Positions 54,360-63,908 of a DNA stretch of 64,000 nt are shown here, piece after piece (the first letter of the stretch is position 1; the number at the start of each line of letters is the position of its first letter). The translations under genes were made by a program, and so were the position numbers. Source of the stretch: Acinetobacter sp. Marseille-Q1618. GTDB taxonomy: Bacteria; Pseudomonadota; Gammaproteobacteria; Pseudomonadales; Moraxellaceae. The notes beneath the pieces were generated by a model, which saw only the letters and a program-made list of their open reading frames with translations, made no database searches and was not told the origin of the DNA. The stretch covers positions 186,001 to 250,000 of the forward strand of contig NZ_CADDWJ010000003.1 of the NCBI RefSeq assembly GCF_902809855.1, written 5' to 3'.

Positions 54360-55121
54360 TTACCAATAGTTTTCTACCGCAATATTTCCTTCGCCACGTC
54401 TGTTCATGGTTAAGCCTCGTGCTTTTAAGGCATCCTTCGTATCATCCACCATTTGTGGATTACCACATAACATGACATGTGTCGTTTCAGGGTTGAATGT
54501 TAAACCCACAAATTTTTCTAATTCACCATTTTCAATCAAAATCGGTAAACGATCATGCAAAACTGCTTCTGGTTCACGTGTGATAATTGGCACAAATTTA
54601 AAGCCTGTATGCCCTTCACCAAAAGTTGCTGCAATTTCTTGGATGCGTTCCACATAGGCCAGCTCAGTAGCAGTACGCACACTATACACTAAAGTAATAT
54701 TTCGGTATTTTTGCCAAGTTTCAAAGTCTTGAAGCATAGAAATGAATGGCGCTAAACCTGTACCTGTTGCCAATAACCATAAATCATTTGGCAAAGGTAA
54801 TTGATAGCGAGCCAACGTTAAAAAGCCATAAGGAACTTTTTCTAAATACAGCGCATCACCTACTTGCAAATGCTGTAAATTTGAAGTGAATGCACCTTCG
54901 GGTACCACGATCGAAAAGAACTCTAAAGTTTCATCGAAAGGAGAGGAAACCACAGAATATGCTCTCACCACCAGATCATCTGCAACTTTAAGTCCGATAC
55001 GGGCAAACTGCCCTGCCGTAAATTTAAAATGTGCTGGGCGGGTCATCGTAAAACTAAATAAGTTATTGGTCCAACGATGAACAGATAAAACTTTTTCTAC
55101 GCTAAATTTTTCAATTGACAT
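54360..55121 (-). CDS. fpr: Ferredoxin/flavodoxin-NADP+ reductase
   Basis: Fpr moves electrons between NADPH and ferredoxin or flavodoxin, supporting oxidative-stress response and Fe-S repair. The 253-residue protein has the FAD motif RAYSVVSSP, the NADP-binding GTGLAPFISML and CGNPQMVDDTKDAL, and ends in AVENYW with a C-terminal aromatic residue near the flavin as in bacterial class I FNRs. It is divergent from a LysR gene, the same arrangement as fpr and finR in Pseudomonas, where FinR activates fpr. Confidence 0.93.
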   Translation of the reverse strand: MSIEKFSVEKVLSVHRWTNNLFSFTMTRPAHFKFTAGQFARIGLKVADDLVVRAYSVVSSPFDETLEFFSIVVPEGAFTSNLQHLQVGDALYLEKVPYGFLTLARYQLPLPNDLWLLATGTGLAPFISMLQDFETWQKYRNITLVYSVRTATELAYVERIQEIAATFGEGHTGFKFVPIITREPEAVLHDRLPILIENGELEKFVGLTFNPETTHVMLCGNPQMVDDTKDALKARGLTMNRRGEGNIAVENYW

Positions 55122-55288
55122 AATTTCAACGTGGCATGAATGACTGTGCTCATGGTAGCATGTCAGTATAATTTATTAATATTTATTTAAATAGACTTCT
55201 TTCATAAATCTAGTTTTTTCACTTATCGGTGAAATTTCCAACAGATTTAAAATGCTTATGAAAAACGTCTCAAGTTAAGGCTATTCAC
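55122..55288. promoter_or_regulatory. Divergent fpr / LysR promoter region
   Basis: The 167 bases between the two divergent starts should hold both promoters and LysR binding sites. In the minus direction TATACT near 55164-55169 could be a -10 element for fpr. I could not define a T-N11-A box with confidence. Confidence 0.5.
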
Positions 55289-56179
55289 ATGCGCATGACT
55301 TTACGCCAATTGGCTGTTTTTGTAGCAGTCGCTCAAGAAGGTACCGTAACCAAAGCCAGTGATGCGGTTCGACTAACACAAAGTGCTGCAAGTATGGCTT
55401 TGGCAGATTTAGAAGATGGACTTGGTGCGCCATTATTTGACCGTTTGGGGAAAAGACTTCAACTTAATGACTTGGGACGTTTTTTATTGCCCCAAGCTTT
55501 AGAAATCTTAGGTCGCTGCGAAGCTTTTGAACAAGCAGCAAAAGGTGAATTACAAAGTATTGATTTACGCATTGGTGCGACTTTAACCATCAGTGATTAT
55601 CTCATGCCTGATTTAATGGCCGATTTTTTGCAAATTCGTCCTCAGGCTCATTTACAATTACAAGTCGGCAATACCCGTCAAATGATTGAAGCAGTGAATC
55701 AATTTCAACTTGATTTAGCTATGATTGAAGGGTCTTGTCATTTACCCCAGTTACAATGTATTCCTTGGCGTGATGATGAGCTTGCTGTCTGCTGTTCTGC
55801 TAATCACCCTTTAGCACAGTTAAATCGCCCACTCACACCTGCAGATTTTTATGCTGTGGAATGGATTTTACGTGAAGAAGGCTCTGGTACACGTGAAGTT
55901 TTTGATCATGCCATTTTAAAAGATTTGCCTGATGCAAATATTCGTCTAACACTGGGTCACAACGAAGCGATTTTAAAAATTGTTGCGGGCGGTTTAGGGA
56001 TGTCTTGTATTTCAAAATTAGCCATTGAACCTTTGTTAGAAAAGCAACAATTGGTAATTTTAAATACTCCTTTTTGGTCACTGACGCGTCCACTTTATAT
56101 GCTGGTGCATCGTCAAAAATATCAAGGACCTGGCTTACGTTCTTTTTTGAAGTTTTGCGAAGACCAAGTTGCCGAATAA
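55289..56179 (+). CDS. LysR-family regulator, FinR-like
   Basis: The 296-residue protein has an N-terminal winged helix-turn-helix (MTLRQLAVFVAVAQEGTV, then SAASMALADLEDGLGAPLF) and a LysR substrate-binding domain (about 90-290, IDLRIGATLTISDYLMPDL; WILREEGSGTREVF). The location next to fpr and the overall layout match FinR of Pseudomonas, which activates fpr under superoxide or sulphur-related stress. I infer the same role here, to be confirmed. It may also regulate its own gene. Confidence 0.85.
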   Translation: MRMTLRQLAVFVAVAQEGTVTKASDAVRLTQSAASMALADLEDGLGAPLFDRLGKRLQLNDLGRFLLPQALEILGRCEAFEQAAKGELQSIDLRIGATLTISDYLMPDLMADFLQIRPQAHLQLQVGNTRQMIEAVNQFQLDLAMIEGSCHLPQLQCIPWRDDELAVCCSANHPLAQLNRPLTPADFYAVEWILREEGSGTREVFDHAILKDLPDANIRLTLGHNEAILKIVAGGLGMSCISKLAIEPLLEKQQLVILNTPFWSLTRPLYMLVHRQKYQGPGLRSFLKFCEDQVAE

Positions 56180-56250
56180 CCTATTTATCTAAATAAAACT
56201 GATTCGCCAAAAATCATTTTTAGACATAAGATTTATAGTTAAAATGCTGC

Positions 56251-57765
56251 TTATTTTCTTAAAGCAGCATTTTTTTGTGCAGCATTTTTCTTTTCTTGCT
56301 CTATTTTATAAAGTTTTAGCTTGGCATCTTGCTCTAGTTGATATTTTTGATATTTGCCATAGGCTAAATAGCTTACATTTGCAGCTAAGATTAAAATAAC
56401 TCCAGTAATAATATAGAGAGGGTTAATATAGACTTTGCGCTCCTTTTTTTCTTTAATAGGTTTCCATTTTCCATATAAAATTTGTGTTTTTAAGTTTAGA
56501 TACATTGAGTTTTCTTTAAAACTTGACATTTCCTTGATGATTTGTGCTTCTGCTTCTTTAATCTCTGTGGTTAAAATTTGTTGTTTTTCTTCTTCATTAT
56601 CTTTGTCGTTGAAGTCATTAACTTGTGGAGTTTCAACAAGATTTTGAATATTTTTACATTCTTCAAGAATATCAATCTGTTCTGACTTATCGGATGAATG
56701 TTTTATGTCTAGCGTTACTTTCTCTTGTAAGTTTGAATTTTGAATTAAATGCTGTTTATTTAATTCAAATATTTGTGTTTTATCTAGAACATCTACATCA
56801 AGCTGTGAATCTTGGATATTTGTTACTCTTTCTTTAGCTTGCTCAAGATCTTTTGTTTTATTCACATTTTTTGAACCAATCAAATCTTCATTACTTAAAG
56901 AATCATTTAAAATTGGCTCTTTTTTCGGTAAATCTGATGCATCATGATGAACAAGTATATCTTTCAATATTACTACTTCATCATGCTGAAACTCCAATTT
57001 ACCAACAGCTTGTTGATTTTTCTTTATTAAATGTTCAACGTTTAACTCAATTATAGGATATATGTTTTCTTCTTCTGCTTGTAAGTTTTCAACAGCTTCA
57101 ACAGCTTCAACAGCTTCAACAGCTTCAACAGCTTCAACAGCTTCTACAGCTTCTACAGCTTCTACAGCTTCTACAGCTTCTACAGCTTCTACAGCTTCTA
57201 CAGCTTCTACAGCTTCTACAGCTTCTACAGCTTCTACAGCTTCTACAGCTTCTACAGCTTCAACAGTTTCAACAGCTTCTACAGCTTCTACAGCTTCTAC
57301 AGCTTCTACAGCTTCTACAGCTTCTACAGCCTCTACAGCTTCTACAGCTTCTACAGCTTCTACAGCTTCTACAGCTTCTACAGCTTCTACAGCTTCTACA
57401 GCTTCTACAGCAGTATGCAGAGTTTGATTTGTATTTAACAGTCGTAATCGCGCCAAAACTGATTTTCGACTCATCCGCTTAGATTGAGTTTGATGATTAT
57501 CAGTCAATAGCTCTGTATAACTTTTAGGCTCGTGTTGAATATTTGCTACTGCATTTTTGATATCTAAACGTACAATACAGCTTGCCATAAGCTGATTCAT
57601 ATCATCCGTTACGATACATTTGATACGTTCATTTATTTGCGGTGATATATCTGAATTGGGAAAATCAGACAATTGAAAATGAATAATGCGTTGATCCTTA
57701 ACCAGTTCAATACAACCAGTCTCATCCTCAGCATCATACTGAACCACGATCCCCTTATAAAACAT
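56251..57765 (-). CDS. Membrane protein with OB-fold-like head and (Ala-Val-Glu)36 repeat
   Basis: The 504-residue protein begins GIVVQYDAEDETGCIELV, a pattern like the cold-shock/S1 OB fold (about residues 3-70). A linker follows, then at 119-226 thirty-six perfect or near-perfect AVE triplets encoded by a 9-bp tandem repeat, with one TVE exception. A charged, mostly helical region follows, with one membrane segment near 449-470 and a basic coiled-coil tail. The order is cytoplasmic head, long stalk, single membrane anchor. Repeat number should vary without breaking the frame, as nine is a multiple of three. Function unknown. Confidence 0.78.
   Translation of the reverse strand: MFYKGIVVQYDAEDETGCIELVKDQRIIHFQLSDFPNSDISPQINERIKCIVTDDMNQLMASCIVRLDIKNAVANIQHEPKSYTELLTDNHQTQSKRMSRKSVLARLRLLNTNQTLHTAVEAVEAVEAVEAVEAVEAVEAVEAVEAVEAVEAVEAVEAVEAVEAVETVEAVEAVEAVEAVEAVEAVEAVEAVEAVEAVEAVEAVEAVEAVEAVEAVEAVEAVEAVENLQAEEENIYPIIELNVEHLIKKNQQAVGKLEFQHDEVVILKDILVHHDASDLPKKEPILNDSLSNEDLIGSKNVNKTKDLEQAKERVTNIQDSQLDVDVLDKTQIFELNKQHLIQNSNLQEKVTLDIKHSSDKSEQIDILEECKNIQNLVETPQVNDFNDKDNEEEKQQILTTEIKEAEAQIIKEMSSFKENSMYLNLKTQILYGKWKPIKEKKERKVYINPLYIITGVILILAANVSYLAYGKYQKYQLEQDAKLKLYKIEQEKKNAAQKNAALRK
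57088..57411. repeat. 36 tandem copies of a 9-bp unit inside a gene
   Basis: The plus strand repeats TTCTACAGC (reverse GCTGTAGAA, coding A-V-E) exactly 36 times in 324 bases. The first six plus-strand units are TTCAACAGC; one unit is TTCAACAGT (coding T-V-E), followed by TTCAACAGC, and one is CTCTACAGC at 57331. The almost perfect homogeneity of the middle units points to recent expansion by slippage or unequal recombination. Confidence 0.98.
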
Positions 57766-57806
57766 AAGTCAATTCTCTAATTTTTTATAATAATGTCAAA
57801 TAAAAA

Positions 57807-57826
57807 AGGAAGCTCGAAAGCTTCCT
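57807..57826 (-). terminator. Terminator after upp
   Basis: AGGAAGCT and AGCTTCCT pair around CGAA, a stable tetraloop, with an A run on the left that is a U tract in the minus-strand RNA. Confidence 0.9.
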
Positions 57827-57843
57827 CTTAATACTACTAAATT

Positions 57844-58479
57844 TTAATCTTTTTGCACACTACCAAAAATTTTATCACCCGCATCTCCAAGTCCCGGTAC
57901 GATATAACCATTTTCATTTAAACCTTCATCGATTGACGCTGTGAAAATGGTTACGTCTGGATGTGCCTGTTCTACACGTTGAATCCCTTCAGGTGCAGCA
58001 ACCAATACCATCACTCGAATGTCTTTACAGCCACTTGCTTTAAGTACATCAATTGCTGCCACTAATGAAGAGCCCGTTGCAAGCATGGGATCAATAATCA
58101 TCGCAATACGGTTTTGCACATCTGGTACAAGTTTTTTGTAATACGTGCGTGCTTCTAAAGTTTCTTCATCACGCTCTAAACCTAATACAGAAACTTTAGC
58201 ACTTGGGATTAGGTTTAAAAAACCTTCTAACATGCCGATCCCTGCACGCAAAATAGGTACCACCGTAATTTTTTTACCCGCAATACGATCTACAGTAACT
58301 TTACCATTCCAACCTTCAGTTTCATGGTCGCATACAGGTAAATCTTTGGTCGCTTCATAAGTCAAAAGCATTGTGACTTCTTGTGCAAGTTCACGAAAAT
58401 TCTTGGTACTAATATCAGCACGACGTAATAAACCTAATTTATGACGAATAAGCGGATGACGAATTTCTTGAATGGGCAC
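57844..58479 (-). CDS. upp: Uracil phosphoribosyltransferase
   Basis: Upp makes UMP from uracil and PRPP, a salvage step. The 211-residue protein begins (GTG 58479) [19 protein letters not shown], the family start; the frame extends to 58515 without similarity. [35 protein letters not shown] (PRPP loop) and the C-terminal [15 protein letters not shown] are the defining motifs. A terminator follows. Confidence 0.96.
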   Translation of the reverse strand: MPIQEIRHPLIRHKLGLLRRADISTKNFRELAQEVTMLLTYEATKDLPVCDHETEGWNGKVTVDRIAGKKITVVPILRAGIGMLEGFLNLIPSAKVSVLGLERDEETLEARTYYKKLVPDVQNRIAMIIDPMLATGSSLVAAIDVLKASGCKDIRVMVLVAAPEGIQRVEQAHPDVTIFTASIDEGLNENGYIVPGLGDAGDKIFGSVQKD

Positions 58480-58546
58480 GGGAGAACACCTAAAAAGATA
58501 AAAGTAAATTTCCATTATTATAAATGTTTTTTATATAAGATATAAG

Positions 58547-58571
58547 AAAGCCCTCAATGTTTGAGGGCTTT
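58547..58571 (-). terminator. Terminator of the nuo operon
   Basis: AAAGCCCTCAA and TTGAGGGCTTT pair around TGT. It ends the minus-strand transcript about 30 bases after the nuoN stop. Confidence 0.85.
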
Positions 58572-58599
58572 TTTTGTTAAATCTGATCGTTTTTATAGA

Positions 58600-60096
58600 T
58601 TATTGCTGTTGGCTCAACATCATATGAATCGGTGAAAGAATTTCAGATTTAAGCGCCAAGTCAATTAATGGATCTGGGTAGACACCAATAATTAAAACAA
58701 GAGCAGCAGCACCTAAAACCATAAGACCACCGACTTTTTGCCCCCAATGATCAACCGCATCAATACGAGGATTTTCAGGTGGAGTCATATACATCACAAC
58801 CATCACACGTAAATAGTAATATAAACCAATACCACTACCCACAATAATCATTGCAGCTAAGAACCAATGTTGTGCCGTTACTGCCGACATCACCACCAAG
58901 AACTTACCGATAAAGCCTGCAGTCAATGGAATACCTGCGAGTGACAACATCATTACAGTTAATGTTGCAGTCAACACAGGACGACGCCAGAACAATCCAC
59001 GATAATCAGCCAAAGACTCTGCTTCATCAAGATTGTTATATGGGCTAGACATTAATGCAACCGCACCAAAAGCACCGATTGTAGTTAATGTATAAGTCGC
59101 AATATAAACGCTGACACTGCCTAGACTTGCATAGGTTGTGCTTACCAAAGCAATCAATAAATAACCAAAATGTGCAATCGAAGAATAACCTAAAATACGT
59201 TTTAAGTTGACTTGACGTACTGCAAGGAAGTTACCGACCAAAATAGAAAGTACCGCAATCACTGTAATGATCGTTACGATTGAAGGTACTAAAATTGCAC
59301 CTGAAGTCAAAATGTAACGCACCAATAAGCCGATTGTTGCAACTTTTGCCACAGTCGCCAAGAATGTTGCGATTGGCGCAGGCGCACCTTGATAAACGTC
59401 AGGTGTCCATTTATGAAATGGTGCAAGTGATAGTTTAAAGCCGATTGCAAATACAATCAGACCTAAACCTAAAATGACCATTGGTTGTTGAATTGCTTGG
59501 AATAAAGCAGGCACAGCTTCATAGAATGCCAATGAACCTGTATATGCATATACATACGCCATACCCATCAACAACATTGCAGAAGCCGTTGCAGAAAGAA
59601 CTAAATACTTAATCCCAGCTTCTAACGATTTTGCACGTTGATGTGTATATGCCAACAAACCATACACAGGAATTGACATCAATTCTAAACTAATAAAGAA
59701 CGATGCAAAGTGTGAACTTGCCACCATTAACATTGCCCCTGCAACAGAGATCAACATTAAGATATAAAGCTCTTCACGGTTATCTTTATAAGTTTCGATA
59801 TAAGCATGCGCCAAAGTACAGCAAGCCAAAGCAGCAATAATTGCAAGCAATTGATAGAACAATGTAAATGGATCAACCATAAACATGCCCATCACATTTG
59901 ATGGTGCAAAATCACCACCAAACATCATGATCAATACATCAAGCGCTGCAAGGTTTAAACCCACCACTGAAGCGGTTGCAATCAAATTATGATTACGTTT
60001 GATTGCAGTTAAGATCATCACCACGACTGCAGTCAAAGCTACAATCATGACAGGTGCCAAAGGCATGAGATCCGAAAATGACATTGTGAAGTTCAT
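58600..60096 (-). CDS. nuoN: NADH-quinone oxidoreductase subunit N
   Basis: NuoN is one of three antiporter-like subunits in the membrane arm of complex I and pumps protons. The 498-residue protein has about 14 hydrophobic segments with a conserved Glu in helix 5 (FFISLELMSIPVYGLLA) and Lys residues in helices 7-8 (EAGIKYLVLSATASAMLL; FKLSLAPFHKWTPDVYQGAP). It is the last gene of the operon, starting two bases after nuoM, and is followed by a terminator. Confidence 0.96.
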   Translation of the reverse strand: MNFTMSFSDLMPLAPVMIVALTAVVVMILTAIKRNHNLIATASVVGLNLAALDVLIMMFGGDFAPSNVMGMFMVDPFTLFYQLLAIIAALACCTLAHAYIETYKDNREELYILMLISVAGAMLMVASSHFASFFISLELMSIPVYGLLAYTHQRAKSLEAGIKYLVLSATASAMLLMGMAYVYAYTGSLAFYEAVPALFQAIQQPMVILGLGLIVFAIGFKLSLAPFHKWTPDVYQGAPAPIATFLATVAKVATIGLLVRYILTSGAILVPSIVTIITVIAVLSILVGNFLAVRQVNLKRILGYSSIAHFGYLLIALVSTTYASLGSVSVYIATYTLTTIGAFGAVALMSSPYNNLDEAESLADYRGLFWRRPVLTATLTVMMLSLAGIPLTAGFIGKFLVVMSAVTAQHWFLAAMIIVGSGIGLYYYLRVMVVMYMTPPENPRIDAVDHWGQKVGGLMVLGAAALVLIIGVYPDPLIDLALKSEILSPIHMMLSQQQ

Positions 60097-60098
60097 GA

Positions 60099-61709
60099 TT
60101 ATTGGATCTCCACATTTGCTTGAGAAACAACCTGTTGAGTTGATTCAACGATTTCTTGAACAGGAATATAGCTATTTGCAATCCACTGCATACTTGAGTT
60201 TGAAACATCTAAGAATGTCTGTGGATACATACCCAGCCATACCAAACCAATCGCACAGACCAGCAAAAGAACAATTTCACGTGCAGTCAAGTCTTTAAAT
60301 GGTGTTGCATAATGTTGTTTCTGCGCTTCGTTTGGTGTTCCAAATAAAGCTTTGTGAATCAAGATAAGACCATACAGACCCGCAAACACTAAACTGATCG
60401 CAGCAATAATCGTGAATGTTGGAAATTTACCAAACGCACCCATCAAGATCAGGAACTCACCAATAAAGTTACCTAAACCAGGAATACCGACTAATGCTGC
60501 AATAAAGAACATTAAGAAGAATGGTAAATATTGGAACTGACCACGAATCCCCCCCATTAAACGTAAATCACGTGTATGTAAACGCTCATACACTTGACCA
60601 CACATAATGAACAATGCAGCAGAAGATAAACCATGTGCCAACATCATGATCATCAGACCTTGGAAGGTCAAAATATTACCTGCATAAAGCGCAAGTAACA
60701 CGAAGCCCATGTGCGAAATAGATGTATACGCCAATAAGCGTTTCATATCTGTTTGTTGGAATGCACACCAAGCACCGTAGAAGATACCAATTAAACCAAA
60801 GATGATCGCAATATCTGCAAATTGTGCAGATGCTGCTGGAAAGAACGGAATTACGAAACGTAATAAACCGTAAGCCGCAGTTTTAATCAAGATACCTGCC
60901 AAGTCTACAGAACCTGCTGTAGGTGCTTGCGCATGCGCATCTGGTAACCAACCATGTAATGGAAAAACAGGAAGTTTTACTGCAAAACCGATGAACATAC
61001 AGATCATCAATGCATAAGCGATATGCGGTGCTTGAGCATCTAAAGTACGTGCAACAGCCATCAAGTAGTAATAATCAAAGCCAATCGTACCTGACATCAT
61101 GTATCCATAGATCACAAGACCTAGAATACCCACAAGCATGATCAAACCTGCAACCTGTGTATAAATAAAGAACTTCGTCGCTGCATATACACGTGATTTA
61201 CCTTCTGCCCCAGTATGACCCCAAAGTGCGATCAAGAAGTAGATTGGAACAAGCATCATCTCCCAGAAGAAGAAGAACAAGAACAAATCAATTGCGAGGA
61301 AAACACCGATGACCCCACCCAAAGACCATAAAAGGTTTAAGTGGAAGAAACCAACGTTCTTTTGAATTTCCCCAAATGAACAACCTACTGCAAGTACACC
61401 TAGCAATGCAGTTAAGCCAACCATTAATAATGAAAGACCATCAACAGCCAAATGAATATTAATCCCTAAAGACTTAATCCACTCAACCTGAAATTGTGCT
61501 GCCCAAGATGGGACTTGTTGTCCCAACTCATATGTAAAACCACCTTGGCTCCAAAGCACACCTGTTAAGCCCAAAGTAATGAGCATACCAATCAATGCGA
61601 TGTAACGAGGTAAATGGTCATCGAGCTTATCGACTACCCAGCAAAGAAAACCTGCAATAAAAGGTACAAGAATTAATGCGGGTAAAATCCAATTGTTTGT
61701 GATTTCCAT
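60099..61709 (-). CDS. nuoM: NADH-quinone oxidoreductase subunit M
   Basis: NuoM is an antiporter-like proton-pumping subunit of complex I. The 536-residue protein has about 14 hydrophobic segments and the family motifs FFFWEMMLVPIYFLIALWG (key Glu), AVKLPVFPLHGWLPDAHAQA (Lys and His of the proton path) and TDMKRLLAYTSISHMG. It starts one base after nuoL stop and precedes nuoN by two bases. Confidence 0.96.
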   Translation of the reverse strand: MEITNNWILPALILVPFIAGFLCWVVDKLDDHLPRYIALIGMLITLGLTGVLWSQGGFTYELGQQVPSWAAQFQVEWIKSLGINIHLAVDGLSLLMVGLTALLGVLAVGCSFGEIQKNVGFFHLNLLWSLGGVIGVFLAIDLFLFFFFWEMMLVPIYFLIALWGHTGAEGKSRVYAATKFFIYTQVAGLIMLVGILGLVIYGYMMSGTIGFDYYYLMAVARTLDAQAPHIAYALMICMFIGFAVKLPVFPLHGWLPDAHAQAPTAGSVDLAGILIKTAAYGLLRFVIPFFPAASAQFADIAIIFGLIGIFYGAWCAFQQTDMKRLLAYTSISHMGFVLLALYAGNILTFQGLMIMMLAHGLSSAALFIMCGQVYERLHTRDLRLMGGIRGQFQYLPFFLMFFIAALVGIPGLGNFIGEFLILMGAFGKFPTFTIIAAISLVFAGLYGLILIHKALFGTPNEAQKQHYATPFKDLTAREIVLLLVCAIGLVWLGMYPQTFLDVSNSSMQWIANSYIPVQEIVESTQQVVSQANVEIQ

Positions 61710-61710
61710 C

Positions 61711-63603
61711 TTATTTCCCCACTACCTGAATCACGATCAAGATCATCAGCAATACCACTACACCGAGTGACATACTTGATGCATATTCACGTAATGAACC
61801 TGTTTGACGGGCACTTGTAAATTTATTACCACCTTTCACAATTGCAGGTAAAACTAGCCATAAACCATCAATTGGATCACGACCAAGAATTTTTGCAATC
61901 AGTAAATAAGGTTGAACAAATACAAGGTTATATAATGAATCGAAACCAAATGCATTACGGCAAATATTGGCTAAGCCTGCACCGAATGAAGTTGCTGCAA
62001 AACCTTTTACCGCATTGTATGCAAATGCAAACAAGACAACACCCACCACTAAACCAGCCAGTGCAATACCCACTGCTGTATATTCAGCAGAATGCATACC
62101 ATGCATTAATTCCTCAGTTGGAATATTAAATACAGGAATTTGCGCTGCAGTTAATGCTTTTTCTACTGGTGCTTTTAAGACATAAGCCACACCTGTAGAA
62201 AGTACCGCAAGGATACCTAAAGGTAACCAGTATGTTGCACCTTTGATTTCATGATAAGGCGTATTTTCTTTGCCAAAGAATACAACCCAGATTAAACGGA
62301 ATGTATAAATTGAGGTTAAGAATGCCCCTGCGACACCGACCCAATATAACCAGCCAAATGCTGCATTGGCTTGACTTTGTACCCAAACCGCACCCAAGAT
62401 CGCATCTTTTGAGAAGAAGCCGATGGTTACAAATGGAATCGCTGCAAGCGCACCACCACCGATGGCAAAACATGCAAACAGGAACTTGTTATGTTTGTAC
62501 AAACCACCCATTTTGAAGATGTTTTGTTCGTGATGATAAGCCAAGATCACCGCACCAGAAGACAAGAATAATAATGCCTTGAAGAATGCGTGAGCAAGCA
62601 TATGGAATAAACCTGCTTGGTATGCTTCTGCACCCACCGCCATAAACATATAACCGAGCTGACTCATGGTTGAGTAAGCCAAAATACGTTTGATGTCGGT
62701 TTGAACCAATGCTGCAAAACCAGCAACCAATAACGTAACCGCACCTGTAATTGCAATGAACTGCATGATTTCAGGTGTCATTTCAAACACACTGAACATA
62801 CGACAGCACAGATAAACACCTGCTGTTACCATTGTTGCAGCATGGATCAATGCAGATACTGGTGTAGGACCAGCCATCGCATCTGCCAACCATGTTTGTA
62901 ATGGGATTTGTGCAGATTTACCCGCAGCACCCAAGAACAACATCAATGATGTCCAAAGTGCAAGGTTATGATCAAGCGCTAAAACTTGTGATGCATTTGC
63001 AACGATGGTACCGATATGTAAAGTACCAAATTGTTGATAAAGCAAGAACAACGCGATGAGTAAGAAAACATCACCCACACGTGTTACGGTAAATGCTTTA
63101 ATCGCAGCCATACCATTTGAAGGGTTTTGGTAGTAGTAACCAATTAACAGGTAAGAACACAGACCTACACCTTCCCAACCTAAGAATAACAACGCTAAGT
63201 TGTCACCCAACACAAGTACAAGCATGCTTGCAACGAATAGGTTGAAATAAGAGAAGAAACGTGCAAAGTCCTCTTCACCACGCATATACCATGTTGCGAA
63301 AATGTGAATCAGAAAACCTACACCTGTGATCATGCCCATCATTAACAATGATAAGCCATCTAAATGTAAGCTAACCCCTGGTGCAAAACCACCGACATTA
63401 AACCAAGTCCACAAATTCTGTGTTTGTGCAACAGAACCATTGTTGACAAAGTCCATACCAGCAATCCAGGCAAATAATGCAGACAGACCTACAGAACCCG
63501 CACCAATGATTGCCGCAACATTTTCAGGAAGTTTATTGCGCCCTGCCGCTAAAAGGATAAAACCAATCAGCGGAAATAAAATTGTTAAATATAAATAGCT
63601 CAT
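61711..63603 (-). CDS. nuoL: NADH-quinone oxidoreductase subunit L
   Basis: NuoL is the distal antiporter-like subunit of complex I with the long lateral helix. The 630-residue protein has [21 protein letters not shown] (key Glu), [34 protein letters not shown] and [19 protein letters not shown], all family marks, and about 16 hydrophobic segments. It starts within the nuoK stop (4-base overlap), indicating coupled translation. Confidence 0.96.
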   Translation of the reverse strand: MSYLYLTILFPLIGFILLAAGRNKLPENVAAIIGAGSVGLSALFAWIAGMDFVNNGSVAQTQNLWTWFNVGGFAPGVSLHLDGLSLLMMGMITGVGFLIHIFATWYMRGEEDFARFFSYFNLFVASMLVLVLGDNLALLFLGWEGVGLCSYLLIGYYYQNPSNGMAAIKAFTVTRVGDVFLLIALFLLYQQFGTLHIGTIVANASQVLALDHNLALWTSLMLFLGAAGKSAQIPLQTWLADAMAGPTPVSALIHAATMVTAGVYLCCRMFSVFEMTPEIMQFIAITGAVTLLVAGFAALVQTDIKRILAYSTMSQLGYMFMAVGAEAYQAGLFHMLAHAFFKALLFLSSGAVILAYHHEQNIFKMGGLYKHNKFLFACFAIGGGALAAIPFVTIGFFSKDAILGAVWVQSQANAAFGWLYWVGVAGAFLTSIYTFRLIWVVFFGKENTPYHEIKGATYWLPLGILAVLSTGVAYVLKAPVEKALTAAQIPVFNIPTEELMHGMHSAEYTAVGIALAGLVVGVVLFAFAYNAVKGFAATSFGAGLANICRNAFGFDSLYNLVFVQPYLLIAKILGRDPIDGLWLVLPAIVKGGNKFTSARQTGSLREYASSMSLGVVVLLMILIVIQVVGK

Positions 63604-63908
63604 CCGCGCATCTCACTAGCAGCATCTACATCCAAGTGATGGAAGCGATGATAGAACTGAAGGACGATCGCAAGACCGATACACGCCTCTGCTGCAGCAA
63701 GGGTCAAAATTAAGATAAACATAATTTGACCATCAGGTTGTACCCAAGCACTTCCTGCAACAACGAATGCCAACGCAGCAGCATTCATCATGATTTCAAG
63801 GCTCATCAACATAAATAAAAGGTTGCGTCGTACCATTACACCGTAAAAGCCAAGTGCAAAAAGGATAGATGCAACGATTAGACCATGCTCTAAAGGGATA
63901 TTGCCCAT
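63600..63908 (-). CDS. nuoK: NADH-quinone oxidoreductase subunit K
   Basis: NuoK is a small membrane-arm subunit with three helices. The 102-residue protein has the typical start ([20 protein letters not shown]), membrane-embedded Glu residues in helices 2 and 3 ([13 protein letters not shown] and [16 protein letters not shown]) and the short C-terminal tail. It overlaps nuoL by 4 bases and nuoJ by one base. Confidence 0.96.
   Translation of the reverse strand: MGNIPLEHGLIVASILFALGFYGVMVRRNLLFMLMSLEIMMNAAALAFVVAGSAWVQPDGQIMFILILTLAAAEACIGLAIVLQFYHRFHHLDVDAASEMRG

Noticed and set aside
57088-57411. CRISPR-like array
   Set aside because: The 9-bp units are adjacent without spacers and code in frame for AVE; this is a coding tandem repeat.
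57062-57427. A plus-strand open frame of 121 codons encoding mostly Ser-Thr-Ala repeats
   Set aside because: It is the antisense reading of the (AVE)36 repeat. Any 9-bp repeat without stops is open on several frames. No ribosome site and no non-repeat domain support it.
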